NCBI GenBank assembly: GCA_913060565.1 | Contig: CAJXRU010000034.1 | Coordinates: 1-32,949 of the forward strand | DNA length: 32,949 nucleotides | Source of the DNA: an uncultured Gammaproteobacteria bacterium | GTDB taxonomy: Bacteria; Pseudomonadota; Gammaproteobacteria; Enterobacterales; Psychrobiaceae | Reading direction: 5' to 3' | Shown here: positions 18,188 through 26,081 of the stretch, in pieces | Numbering within the stretch: position 1 is the first letter of the stretch | Layout: each line of letters starts with the position of its first letter | Translations under genes and position numbers: made by a program | The notes under the pieces: generated by a model | Told to the model about the DNA's origin: nothing | What the model saw: the letters and a program-made list of their open reading frames with translations, nothing else | Databases searched by the model: none

Positions 18188-19023
18188 AGTGCTTTCCTTG
18201 TTAAAACGAATTGCGCTAAGCCAAGGTAGGCAGCGGTTTGAACGAGTGGAATTGTAATTGAAGAATAGTGGAAGCTTGCCATTTGAACGGTATCAGTTAA
18301 TTGAACACCAGGTATTGCCATAAGCAAATGCTCAAGCACCGATATATGACCAGAGAGCCAGCTGATGATCCCTGTGACTATTGGTAACAAGATAATGGTG
18401 AAGACAACACTTAGCTTTGAAGATTGGATCCATGAATTAAACAGTGCCATTAACGCAATAAATGGCAAACAAACGAGTACTAGATTACTGGCGACTAATA
18501 GCAGCTGTGGAATAGCAGTTAGTGCTGAACCAGGCTCTCTCCAAACCCCCATCGCAAAGGCAGCAAACATGGTTAACGCAATTAAGATGCTGATAATAAT
18601 AAGTTGACCAATAAAGCGGCCAAATAGCAATTGATTGCGTGACGTACGTAAAAGCAAGAACCGGATAGTGCCGCGTGTTGCGTCAGACGCCGTTTGATCG
18701 GATGTCATTAACACGGCAATGAATGGAAAAATGAATATTGCAAACAACCAATAAACAGCAACTTCTGAATAGGCCCATTGTAAGAGGTAGTCGAGATTCA
18801 GTTGGCTTGAAAATACAGTGATGTTGTCACCAAAGCTTTCATTGCCAAGAATGCCAACAGAATAAGAAACAGGGTATTTAAGAATTAAAAACCACACGAT
18901 GGCAAAGGCTGCTAATAATACGGCGCCACGTTTGGTTAAAAATAATCGAGTGAGCTCAAATTGGCTAATTAGCCAAACCGAACGCATGGCACCTTGTTGA
19001 GGCAGTGTAGTTGTGGGTTGCAT
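18184..19023 (-). CDS. ABC-2 type transporter permease
   Basis: A 279-aa integral membrane protein with about six hydrophobic segments. The first is near residues 33-52, after a cytoplasmic N-terminus. Typical ABC-2 features include a large extracytoplasmic loop after helix 1 and the DATRGTIRFLLLRTSRNQLL segment, which is the coupling region in this family. It is translationally coupled to the downstream ATPase. Cargo unknown. Confidence 0.9.
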   Translation of the reverse strand: MQPTTTLPQQGAMRSVWLISQFELTRLFLTKRGAVLLAAFAIVWFLILKYPVSYSVGILGNESFGDNITVFSSQLNLDYLLQWAYSEVAVYWLFAIFIFPFIAVLMTSDQTASDATRGTIRFLLLRTSRNQLLFGRFIGQLIIISILIALTMFAAFAMGVWREPGSALTAIPQLLLVASNLVLVCLPFIALMALFNSWIQSSKLSVVFTIILLPIVTGIISWLSGHISVLEHLLMAIPGVQLTDTVQMASFHYSSITIPLVQTAAYLGLAQFVLTRKAL

Positions 19024-19216
19024 GGATAATCCTTATAAACAACTTACAGGTTAATACATTGAATTGTTTTATTAGCAACGATAGTACCACTTATTTATTC
19101 AATTAAATATCAATGAGTTAATTGAGGGTTGATGAGTGATGTTAGTCATTTATACGAATTATTCATTAAATTTACCGTTATTTATTAGCGAGTTATCCAG
19201 CGGCAATTTAATAAAA

Positions 19217-19284
19217 CAATGAATTTTGTTCATTGGATAGTGAAATTAAATCACTATTATTCATTAAACAACTCTCGCTACAAT
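19217..19284 (+). promoter_or_regulatory. Tandem MetR-type boxes and promoter of the TauE/SafE gene
   Basis: The 314-bp gap 19024-19337 is AT-rich and holds this array. A perfect MetR-consensus box TGAA-N5-TTCA lies at 19220-19232, inside the larger palindrome CAATGAA-N5-TTCATTG. A second box, TGAA-N5-ATCA, lies at 19241-19253, ATTCAT at 19259-19264, and a -10-like TACAAT at 19279-19284 with no good -35, as in activator-dependent promoters. The second box overlaps an ATAGTGA/TCACTAT inverted repeat. The same array with the same spacing precedes mesX. Nothing else stands out in the gap. Confidence 0.7.
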
Positions 19285-19337
19285 CTTATGCTTTAATCGC
19301 ATCAATCTTAACTATCAGAAATAGAAGTAATCATTAA

Positions 19338-20168
19338 ATGAATATCATTGAATTTGTATCCAGTAATTTATCGACATTTTTAGCATTAGTTGCAACAGGC
19401 ATCTTCGCTGGCATCCTTGCTGGTTTGTTAGGTGTTGGTGGTGGCATCGTTATTGTTCCGGTGTTGTTTTTCTTGTTTCAAAGTTTTGGGGGGTCACCGG
19501 AGTCAGCCATGTTGGTGGCAACGGCTACATCGTTAGCGACTATAGTGCCGACATCTATTAGTTCGATTCGCTCTCATCATCACAAAGGCAATGTTGATTT
19601 TGAATTATTGAAACGCTGGGCGCTATTTATCTTTATTGGCGTACTGGCGGGGAGTTGGTTAGTTACTCGCGTTGAGGGCACATTACTGACGCTATTATTT
19701 GGCGTTATTGCGACGTTATCGGCATTAAATATGTTGTTAAGAACCAATAAACCTGCTTTATTTCAACAGCTTCCTAATTCAACTGGACAAAGTTTAATGG
19801 CAACGTTAATTGGCTTTTTCAGTGCCATGGTTGGTATTGGTGGTGGTACTATTTCAGTGCCGTTACTGTCGATTTACAATTATCCTACTCACAAAGCGGT
19901 TGGGACGGCAGCGGCGATTGGACTCATTATTTCACTGCCCGGTGCGTTAACAATGTTAGCAATAGGTACAACGCCAGTTGATGCGCCTGTGGGTACATTT
20001 GGCTTGGTTAATGTTATTGCATTTGCGTGCATTGTGCCGTTAACCGTATTGTTTGCACCTGTTGGTGCGACATTAGCCGCTAAGTTAGATGCAGGGAAGT
20101 TAAAGAAGATCTTTGCGGTTGTTTTATTGATAACCGGCGTGCGTATGTTGGGGCAGTTATTCTTATAA
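19338..20168 (+). CDS. TauE/SafE family sulfite/organosulfur permease-like protein
   Basis: A 276-aa membrane protein with about eight hydrophobic segments. The duplicated family motif is seen as GLLGVGGGIVIVP near the N-terminus and AMVGIGGGTISVP in the middle. Family members move sulfite, sulfoacetate, taurine-derived or other small anions. The substrate cannot be read from sequence. It converges on mesD with a strong hairpin between, and its promoter shares MetR-type boxes with mesX, suggesting a sulfur or methionine-related role (inference). Confidence 0.9.
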   Translation: MNIIEFVSSNLSTFLALVATGIFAGILAGLLGVGGGIVIVPVLFFLFQSFGGSPESAMLVATATSLATIVPTSISSIRSHHHKGNVDFELLKRWALFIFIGVLAGSWLVTRVEGTLLTLLFGVIATLSALNMLLRTNKPALFQQLPNSTGQSLMATLIGFFSAMVGIGGGTISVPLLSIYNYPTHKAVGTAAAIGLIISLPGALTMLAIGTTPVDAPVGTFGLVNVIAFACIVPLTVLFAPVGATLAAKLDAGKLKKIFAVVLLITGVRMLGQLFL

Positions 20169-20179
20169 TCGATATATCG

Positions 20180-20209
20180 TGTATGGGTTGTTGCAGTACA
20201 ACCCATACA
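20180..20209. terminator. Hairpin between convergent TauE/SafE and mesD genes
   Basis: A perfect 12-bp inverted repeat (20180-20191 with 20198-20209, core GTATGGGTTGT) with a 6-base loop sits in the 54-bp convergent gap. No T-run follows on either side, so intrinsic termination is likely but not certain. Confidence 0.55.
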
Positions 20210-20222
20210 AATCATTGTCATG

Positions 20223-21251
20223 CTAGTTCGACAGCTCTTGGCGGATGATTTCAGCACCTGCACTTAACGCATTGAGTTTAGCGGTGGCTACTTCTCGTGG
20301 AAGCGGCGCCATACCACAATTGGTACAAGGATAGAGTTTGTCGGCATCAACAAATTCCAGCGCTTTTCTTAACGTGTCAGCAACTTCCTCTGGCGTCTCT
20401 ATAGTATTTGTAGCGACATCAATTGCACCAACCATGACTTTCTTACCACGAATTAACTCAAGTAAATCAATAGGCACATGAGAGTTGTGACACTCTAGTG
20501 AAATAATATCGATACTCGATTGTTGGAGTTTAGGGAAGGCTTCTTCATATTGTCGCCATTCGGTACCTAGCGTTTTCTTCCAATCAGTGTTGGCTTTGAT
20601 GCCGTAGCCATAGCAAATATGAACGGCCGTTTCGCACTTTAGTCCTTCAATGGCTCGTTCGAGTGTTGCTATGCCCCAGTCATTGACCTCATCAAAGAAG
20701 ACGTTAAACGCAGGTTCGTCAAATTGAATAATATCAACACCTGCCGCTTCGAGTTCTTTCGCTTCTTGGTTAAGAATAATCGCGAATTCCCAGGCCAGTT
20801 TTTCACGACTCTTGTAATGGTCATCATACAAGGTATCTATCATGGTCATCGGACCCGGAAGTGCCCATTTAATTGGTTTATCAGTTTGTTGGCGTAAGAA
20901 CTTTGCATCTTCGACAAATACTGACTTTTGGCGGCTAACCGCACCGACAACTGTTGGCACGCTAGCATCGTAGCGATCTCTAATCTTAACTGTTTTTCGT
21001 TGTTCAAAGTCAACACCATTGAGGTGTTCAATAAAAGTCGTCACAAAGTGTTGGCGTGTTTGTTCCCCATCACTGACAATATCAGTGCCGGCTTGTTGTT
21101 GGTCATGTAAAGACAAACGTAATGCGTCTTTTTTGCCATCGATGAGTTCATCGCCTGCTAATTTCCATGGTGACCATAGTGTTTCTGGCTCAGCCAACCA
21201 AGAAGGTTTTGGCAAACTACCTGCTGTTGAGGTCGGTAATAATTTTTTCAT
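20223..21251 (-). CDS. mesD: Core methionine synthase MesD (MetE catalytic-domain homologue)
   Basis: A 342-aa homologue of the C-terminal catalytic domain of MetE without the folate-binding N-terminal half. Zinc ligands expected for the family are present: H211 and C213 (HIC), E253 (SLECHN) and C312 (TNCGM). QFDEP at 176-180 is the usual homocysteine-side acidic motif. It lies 26 bases after a DUF1852 gene. This pairing defines the MesD family, shown in published genetic work to make methionine without 5-methyltetrahydrofolate or cobalamin but requiring DUF1852 (MesX) and oxygen. The methyl donor is unknown. It is transcribed with mesX and probably MetR-controlled. Confidence 0.9.
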   Translation of the reverse strand: MKKLLPTSTAGSLPKPSWLAEPETLWSPWKLAGDELIDGKKDALRLSLHDQQQAGTDIVSDGEQTRQHFVTTFIEHLNGVDFEQRKTVKIRDRYDASVPTVVGAVSRQKSVFVEDAKFLRQQTDKPIKWALPGPMTMIDTLYDDHYKSREKLAWEFAIILNQEAKELEAAGVDIIQFDEPAFNVFFDEVNDWGIATLERAIEGLKCETAVHICYGYGIKANTDWKKTLGTEWRQYEEAFPKLQQSSIDIISLECHNSHVPIDLLELIRGKKVMVGAIDVATNTIETPEEVADTLRKALEFVDADKLYPCTNCGMAPLPREVATAKLNALSAGAEIIRQELSN

Positions 21252-21277
21252 AGTGAATAGTGTCTTATCTTTTAATG

Positions 21278-22252
21278 TTAGGCGAAATTAGCTGACCACT
21301 GTTCCAGCACAGTTTGGTATGGCTTAATAAATTGTTCTTCGGCACGTTTACCTTGTTCAATGGCTAATTGGCTACGTTCTTCTCGGTCATAAACGATTTG
21401 TGTTAATGAATGATCCAAGTTCTTTAAATTGGGCTGATAGCACTTTCCAGCGGTTGCATTGGCGTTATAAATTTCAGGACGATAAATTTTTTGAAAAGTG
21501 CCCATGGTGCTAATAGTGCTGATGAGTTCAAGGTTTGTGTAGTCAGCTAACAGGTCGCCAAAGAAATAGAAAGCAAATGGGGCAACACTATTTGGCGGCA
21601 TGAAATAGCGCACCTGTAATCCCATTTTTTTGAAATACTGTTCAGTTAGTGATGACTCGTTTGGTGAGTATTCCACACCCAATACCGGGTGCTCGTTCTC
21701 TGTGCGGCGATAGATTTTATTGTCGGATACGCTGAGGCATATTACTGGAGGCTTATTGAAATTCTCTTTATAAGTCGAAGAGTTAACAAAATTCTGAAAA
21801 AGCTTTCCATGGAGATCACCAAAATTATTTGGAATGCTAAACGTCGCCTGATCTTTATTGTGATCTAATAGTAAAACACTGAAATCATAATCTCTCACAT
21901 AAGAAGAAAAGTTATTACCAACAATGCCTTCAATATGCTTGTTTGTTTTGTGATCGATGATGTTGGTTTTTAATATTTCAATGGATGGAAACGCTTTGTC
22001 GCCACCCTCAATATCCATTTCAACAGAAATGATATCAAGTTCTACGCAATAGCGATCGCCATTAGGATTATCCCAATGAGCCATTGCATTAAAACTATTG
22101 TTAATCATCTTTAAGGTTTTACGCAGGTTTGCTTGGCGGCTAGTACCACGAGCCAAGTTGGCAAAGTTAGTGGTTATGCGCGTGCTGTCTGATGGTTGAT
22201 AGTTTTCATCGAAACAAATGTTTTTGATGTTAAATGTAAAGTCTTTATTCAT
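21278..22252 (-). CDS. mesX: DUF1852 protein MesX, partner of MesD
   Basis: A 324-aa soluble protein of the DUF1852 family, with no signal peptide or membrane helix. DUF1852 is required with oxygen for MesD-dependent methionine synthesis and has been suggested to generate or transfer the methyl group oxidatively; its chemistry is unproven. Visible features are the RGTSRQANLRKTL segment near the N-terminus, many aromatic residues and a C-terminal EEQFIKPYQTVLEQWSANF tail. The ATG follows AGGA by about 11 bases. It is the first gene of the mesX-mesD transcript, with an upstream leader of about 100 bases from the predicted promoter. Confidence 0.9.
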   Translation of the reverse strand: MNKDFTFNIKNICFDENYQPSDSTRITTNFANLARGTSRQANLRKTLKMINNSFNAMAHWDNPNGDRYCVELDIISVEMDIEGGDKAFPSIEILKTNIIDHKTNKHIEGIVGNNFSSYVRDYDFSVLLLDHNKDQATFSIPNNFGDLHGKLFQNFVNSSTYKENFNKPPVICLSVSDNKIYRRTENEHPVLGVEYSPNESSLTEQYFKKMGLQVRYFMPPNSVAPFAFYFFGDLLADYTNLELISTISTMGTFQKIYRPEIYNANATAGKCYQPNLKNLDHSLTQIVYDREERSQLAIEQGKRAEEQFIKPYQTVLEQWSANFA

Positions 22253-22356
22253 GGTGATCTGATTTCCTGTTTCCGGCGTTATTTGCTGACTTATTCAGTA
22301 AATAACGAGTGCAGCTAGTGGCGGTTAACTGCTGTATTGTTTAGCGTTAATGGTGA

Positions 22357-22422
22357 TTTATACGTGGTTCATTACATGAATAAAATTGATTTTACTTCAT
22401 CGAATCATGAACTTTGTTCATG
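22357..22422 (-). promoter_or_regulatory. MetR-type boxes and promoter of mesX-mesD
   Basis: Reading leftwards: a perfect TGAA-N5-TTCA box at 22408-22420 within CATGAAC-N3-GTTCATG (22406-22422), a second TGAA-N5-ATCA at 22387-22399, ATTCAT at 22376-22381, and TATAAA at 22357-22362 as -10. Box centres are 21 bp apart. TGAA-N5-TTCA is the published E. coli MetR consensus, and MetR activates metE, of which mesD is a functional analogue. The rest of the 22253-22521 gap holds the mesX leader and the start region of the broken GNAT gene. Confidence 0.75.
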
Positions 22423-22566
22423 TAACGGTTGCTGATTACTTTATTTGATTGATTTTGTTTTTTTTAGGCCGTTATACTGCACAGCAATCACCCTGATATA
22501 ACAGAAATGAAAGGAAGCAAGATGATTACAATTCGCGAAACCACAATAGAAGCATTCAGATGCTAT

Positions 22567-22829
22567 ACCCAAGTTACATGAAGATGCTCGATTTCAGCAA
22601 GTCGAGAAGCGCGCCAAATACTAGGCATAAGATGTGTCGTTAAGTCATTCTTAATAAATATCTTATAACGACGTAGTTGGTCGCTTATCGCCTTGCCCGA
22701 AGGGAGTTCGGGTAGAAAACGACTACCGCGTTATGATTCATAATCAGGGAATAACCATTAATTACAAATCATGCCTTGTATTCGATTCCTACCCGAACTC
22801 TGAAACATGCATCTTCAAGTGACTTGGGT
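22567..22829 (+). mobile_element. MITE/structured repeat, family copy 1
   Basis: A 263-bp element with about 21-bp imperfect terminal inverted repeats starting ACCCAAGT (left 22567, right end 22829), flanked by AT on both sides. Inside are a CTCGA/TCGAG hairpin, GTCGTTAAG with CTTATAACGAC, and an exact 12-bp inverted repeat GAGTTCGGGTAG (22704-22715) with CTACCCGAACTC (22789-22800). No coding capacity. It interrupts the GNAT gene. Confidence 0.88.
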
Positions 22830-22990
22830 ATCTTTATAATTTTATTATCGCCATTAGCGAATTTCATAACCAACGTCATCTTGTTGAAACAACACGAGAT
22901 GAAGTGAAGCAGTCAGGTTTTGAAGGTAATTCTAAATTTGGTGTTTTGTTAGCCGAAGTAGATGGTGATATTGCTGGATACTGTACTCAT

Positions 22991-23251
22991 ACCCGTTGCC
23001 AATGAAAGCGCTCGGTTTCAGCAAGACGAGAAGCGCGCCAAATACAAGGCATAGGATATGTTGTTAAGTCATTCTTAACCAAGATCTTATAACGACGTAG
23101 TTGGTCGCTTATCGCCTTGCCCAAAGGGAGCTCGGGTAGAAAACGACTACTGCGTTATGATTATAATCAGGAATAACCATTAATTAGAAATCATGCCTTG
23201 TATTCGATTCCTACCCGAGCTCTGAAACAAGCGTCTTCACTGGTAACGGGT
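22991..23251 (+). mobile_element. MITE/structured repeat, family copy 2
   Basis: A 261-bp element in the same orientation as copy 1 and clearly similar throughout the interior, but its terminal repeats begin ACCCGTT instead of ACCCAAG, changed at both ends together. The inner stem is GAGCTCGGGTAG (23128-23139) with CTACCCGAGCTC (23211-23222), carrying a matched C-G pair in place of the T-A pair of copy 1. It is flanked by AT on both sides. Second insertion in the same GNAT gene. Confidence 0.88.
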
Positions 23252-23511
23252 ATTTACTTGGAACTATTCTATTTGGCGTGGCGTTACTTATATGAATTTA
23301 GATGATTTATTTGTTTGGGATAAATACCGAAGTCAACGCGTTGGTCAGCGGTTAATGTCTAAGCTCAGTGAGGTTTGTGTTGCTGGTGGCGCTAACCGCA
23401 TTCGTTGGGAAGTAGAAAAAGACAACACGCGTGCTATCAATTTCTACCACAAACTGGGCGCCCAAGTGGATATTAAAGGTATGTGCCGTTGGGATGTTTA
23501 GTTAACTCAAT

Positions 23512-25881
23512 CTACCCTTGCCACGCATAGCTAAATTTAGCAAAAAAGGTGCGGCGATCTCGATGCAACGAATTGTCGTCTGCAGGTTGATAACCACCAT
23601 CAGAATAACCAACATAAATTAACGACTGTGGATTTACTTTATAGGTATAAAGCAATTGGGTAGAAAAATTTCGTGTTTTAGCTAGATAATCATTCTCAGT
23701 ATCGTTGTCATGATTCGCTTTGTACAGCAAAGGGTTTCGTTTGATATCTGAGTATTGAACAATGAGTTTTAGCTGATTTTTTTGATCAAACTGATACGCA
23801 AAATTAAGATTGCTTTTGCTAGCACGATATAGCTGACCTGAGGCGATTTTTTTGTTTTTATCGTCAATAACGACATGGGTTTCATCAACATCTAATTGGT
23901 TGAAATAGTTGTTAAAGGTAACGGCAAGGTGCTCGTTATATTGGTAATTAATTGTACTGTGTAAATAAAACTGAGTACCTAGCTGCGCGTTCGCATAATC
24001 GAGCTGTTTACCAATACGGGTAAAAAATTGTAGTTTTAGTGCTGACAGCGGCGTAATGCTTGAATAGCTCACAAACTGAGTGTTGTTGTATATCTCGCCA
24101 CCATTGCGGTTAAATTGATTGTCATGCCGAGTTTCGTTATTCATGAAACCAAAATTTGCGAATGATTGCATTTTACCGTTAGCAAAGCCGCGGATATCTA
24201 TGTTGTGACCAAGTTTTTCACCTGCTTGGTTTTGAGAATACTGGATGTTGCTGAAAAAACCATAGCGATTGACAAAGTCCTCTTTATTATCATCGTTGTA
24301 ATACGTTCTGCCACCGCCCAATTGCAGCTGTTTATAATCAACTTGCCCAATGAAACCTAGATCTGCACGAAAGTCGGTACCGATATCTTGGTAGCCTGCA
24401 TAATAGTTGTAATCCTTTTGCGAATGACTGTAATAGACATCAATGGCATGATCTTTTTGTTGTGTCTCTACGTCGAAGCCTTCCCTGACGATGGCGCTGT
24501 TGTTGCTGTCAGAAAATGCGACCTGATATTGCAGACTACTTTGCTTATTAAACCAATGATTACCATCACCACTAACAACGGTATTGCTATAGCCGTCAGC
24601 TTGTCGACGACTTACAAGTAAGCCTATGTTGTTGCGATTACCCATGTCGTTTTTGTAACGAATAAGGGCGTTTTGGCTGCTTAAATCGCCATTATTTTCA
24701 GTCAAAGTAATATTGCGAGAGCCTTGAGCTGAAGGGAGTAGAAAGTTAGTTTGTTGATCTTTAGCGTTGAGGATACCGTAGGTGTGTTGCCCTAATTGGC
24801 CGGTGAGCTTTACGCCATAGTCTGGCTGATTAATGTTTCGCGTATGTACGAGATTGAGACGACTCGTTTTAAAGTTATCGGCACCGTCGAGGAAAAAAGG
24901 GCGTTTCTCACGCGTATAAAGCGCAAAACTGGTATTGATGTCTAAATCGGTTGAGTCTGCTTCAACTTGTGAGAAATCAGGGTTTAATGTGGCATTTAAT
25001 ACGCTATTTTGCGTGATCCCCCAGCGTAAATCTAATCCTAAATCCTGCTCTGTTTTTCCATTTGACCATGGGTCATTTGAGGTTGGCTTACTATCGCTGC
25101 GCTTAATTGTTGCTGTCGGGGTGACTTGAATATTGTTGCCTGACTTTATGCCCTCAAAGCCATTAAGTTTGTTGTAAAGGCATAAAGAACACGTTGAATC
25201 ACGATTAGATTGATAGCTGCCAAATTGGCGGCGAACTTCGCGTGGTTGATTGCGCCATAAAGTAAAGCCCCATTGTTGAGTGTCTTGATTGTCTTTAAAG
25301 CGTAGTGCTTTAAATGGAATGCTAATTTCAGCTACCCAGCCGTCATCTGTGACTTGTGCGGCGCTATACCAGATGGCATCCCACGCGTCATCTTCACGCC
25401 AACCATTATCGTCATTGATGCGTTCATCTGATTGGGCACCTTTAGGATTAACAAAGAATAAATAGCCACTACGTTCGTCATTAAAGGTATCGAGAATAAT
25501 CCCCATGTTGTCGTCACGCCAAATTTTATCGTGATCTCGCAGTGCGCCTCTAATTTTCTCAGGATATTTATCATAAGCAATCATTGCGATATGTAAGGAT
25601 TCGCCGTCTTGATAGATATATCCTGTCGTTTTAACTTTTGCCGCAACACCGTTGCCTGGTTGATTTTCATAAGCCAATTCAACTTTAGTGGCTAATTTCC
25701 ACATTGGTTCATCGAGTTTTCCGTCTATAGTCGGGGGTGTAGATTGCTTACTTAATTGATAAGACGCAGCGGCCATTACTGTTGTTGGCACAATGAATAA
25801 AAAGGCGATCACTGTTTGCAGTAAGTTGGTTAATCGTTTTCGAAGTAATTCGTTACGGGTGATACTTAATAAATAGTTCAT
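23512..25881 (-). CDS. DUF5916 protein with CBM9-like N-terminal domain, predicted outer-membrane barrel
   Basis: A 789-aa exported protein: N-terminal signal (hydrophobic about residues 20-38, cut near VMAAA). A carbohydrate-binding family 9-like domain (about 45-235) has PTIDGKLDEPMW, GYLFFVNPKGAQ and DDGWVAEISIPFKAL. A long DUF5916 region (about 245-789) is rich in alternating polar/aromatic strands and ends in an aromatic-containing strand (FAKFSYAWQG), as in outer-membrane barrels. Ligand unknown; a carbohydrate or polymer is inferred from the CBM9 match. It is divergent from a membrane-bound winged-helix regulator, its likely controller. It lies 10 bases from the end of the broken GNAT gene, on the opposite strand. 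Confidence 0.88.
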   Translation of the reverse strand: MNYLLSITRNELLRKRLTNLLQTVIAFLFIVPTTVMAAASYQLSKQSTPPTIDGKLDEPMWKLATKVELAYENQPGNGVAAKVKTTGYIYQDGESLHIAMIAYDKYPEKIRGALRDHDKIWRDDNMGIILDTFNDERSGYLFFVNPKGAQSDERINDDNGWREDDAWDAIWYSAAQVTDDGWVAEISIPFKALRFKDNQDTQQWGFTLWRNQPREVRRQFGSYQSNRDSTCSLCLYNKLNGFEGIKSGNNIQVTPTATIKRSDSKPTSNDPWSNGKTEQDLGLDLRWGITQNSVLNATLNPDFSQVEADSTDLDINTSFALYTREKRPFFLDGADNFKTSRLNLVHTRNINQPDYGVKLTGQLGQHTYGILNAKDQQTNFLLPSAQGSRNITLTENNGDLSSQNALIRYKNDMGNRNNIGLLVSRRQADGYSNTVVSGDGNHWFNKQSSLQYQVAFSDSNNSAIVREGFDVETQQKDHAIDVYYSHSQKDYNYYAGYQDIGTDFRADLGFIGQVDYKQLQLGGGRTYYNDDNKEDFVNRYGFFSNIQYSQNQAGEKLGHNIDIRGFANGKMQSFANFGFMNNETRHDNQFNRNGGEIYNNTQFVSYSSITPLSALKLQFFTRIGKQLDYANAQLGTQFYLHSTINYQYNEHLAVTFNNYFNQLDVDETHVVIDDKNKKIASGQLYRASKSNLNFAYQFDQKNQLKLIVQYSDIKRNPLLYKANHDNDTENDYLAKTRNFSTQLLYTYKVNPQSLIYVGYSDGGYQPADDNSLHRDRRTFFAKFSYAWQG

Positions 25882-26021
25882 AGGTGTTCCACGTATTCCT
25901 TGTTTGTCATGGCGTCATTCTTGGCTGGGCGAGGGATAAAGTCGTGGTGAAGCGGTGAAAAAAGGTGAAGAACTTGGGATTTTTGCCAAAATTGAGTGAA
26001 ATTTATCCGTTTGATTAGCTG

Positions 26022-26050
26022 TTGACGGGTTTTTCTTTGCCATGGATAAT
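26022..26050 (+). promoter_or_regulatory. Sigma-70 promoter of the winged-helix regulator gene
   Basis: TTGACG (26022-26027), a 17-bp spacer and GATAAT (26045-26050), each differing from consensus at one position. The predicted start is about 25 bases before the ATG at 26082. The 200-bp gap also has to contain the leftward promoter of the DUF5916 gene, which I could not place. Confidence 0.72.
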
Positions 26051-26081
26051 AAAATCCGTTTTTTAATTAAAAGTTAAATCA

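Larger units (their letters stand above)
22522..23501 (+). pseudogene. GNAT acetyltransferase gene disrupted by two repeat insertions
   Basis: Three exon-like pieces of one small GNAT gene: 22522-22566 (start MITIRETTIEAF, with AAGGAAG ribosome site), 22830-22990 (AISEFHNQRHLVETTRDEV to DIAGYC) and 23252-23501 (WNYSIWRGVTYMNLDDLFV to the end). The last piece has acetyl-CoA motif A (YRSQRVGQRLM) and motif B (NFYHKLGA). Repeat copies of about 262 bases fill the two gaps and introduce stops. Removing the first plus a 2-base duplication restores the frame; the second leaves a one-base offset, so there is an extra change or different boundary. A 69-codon frame from the ATG at 23292 remains but lacks the N-terminal half of the fold. 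Confidence 0.88.

Noticed and set aside
15191-19023. One ABC importer operon of permease, ATPase and two binding proteins
   Set aside because: The permease and ATPase are ABC-2 type, a class without periplasmic binding proteins, and a gap of about 110 bases with a possible terminator separates them from the binding-protein genes.
20223-21251. Truncated metE pseudogene
   Set aside because: The catalytic domain is complete with all metal ligands, has its own start, and pairs with DUF1852, as in MesD systems.
22567-23251. CRISPR array or tandem repeat
   Set aside because: Only two long copies with terminal inverted repeats inside a gene; no short regular repeats or spacers and no cas genes.
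23292-23501. Intact small GNAT gene of 69 codons
   Set aside because: It holds only the C-terminal motifs; the missing parts lie upstream, split by two repeats, so it is the tail of a broken gene.
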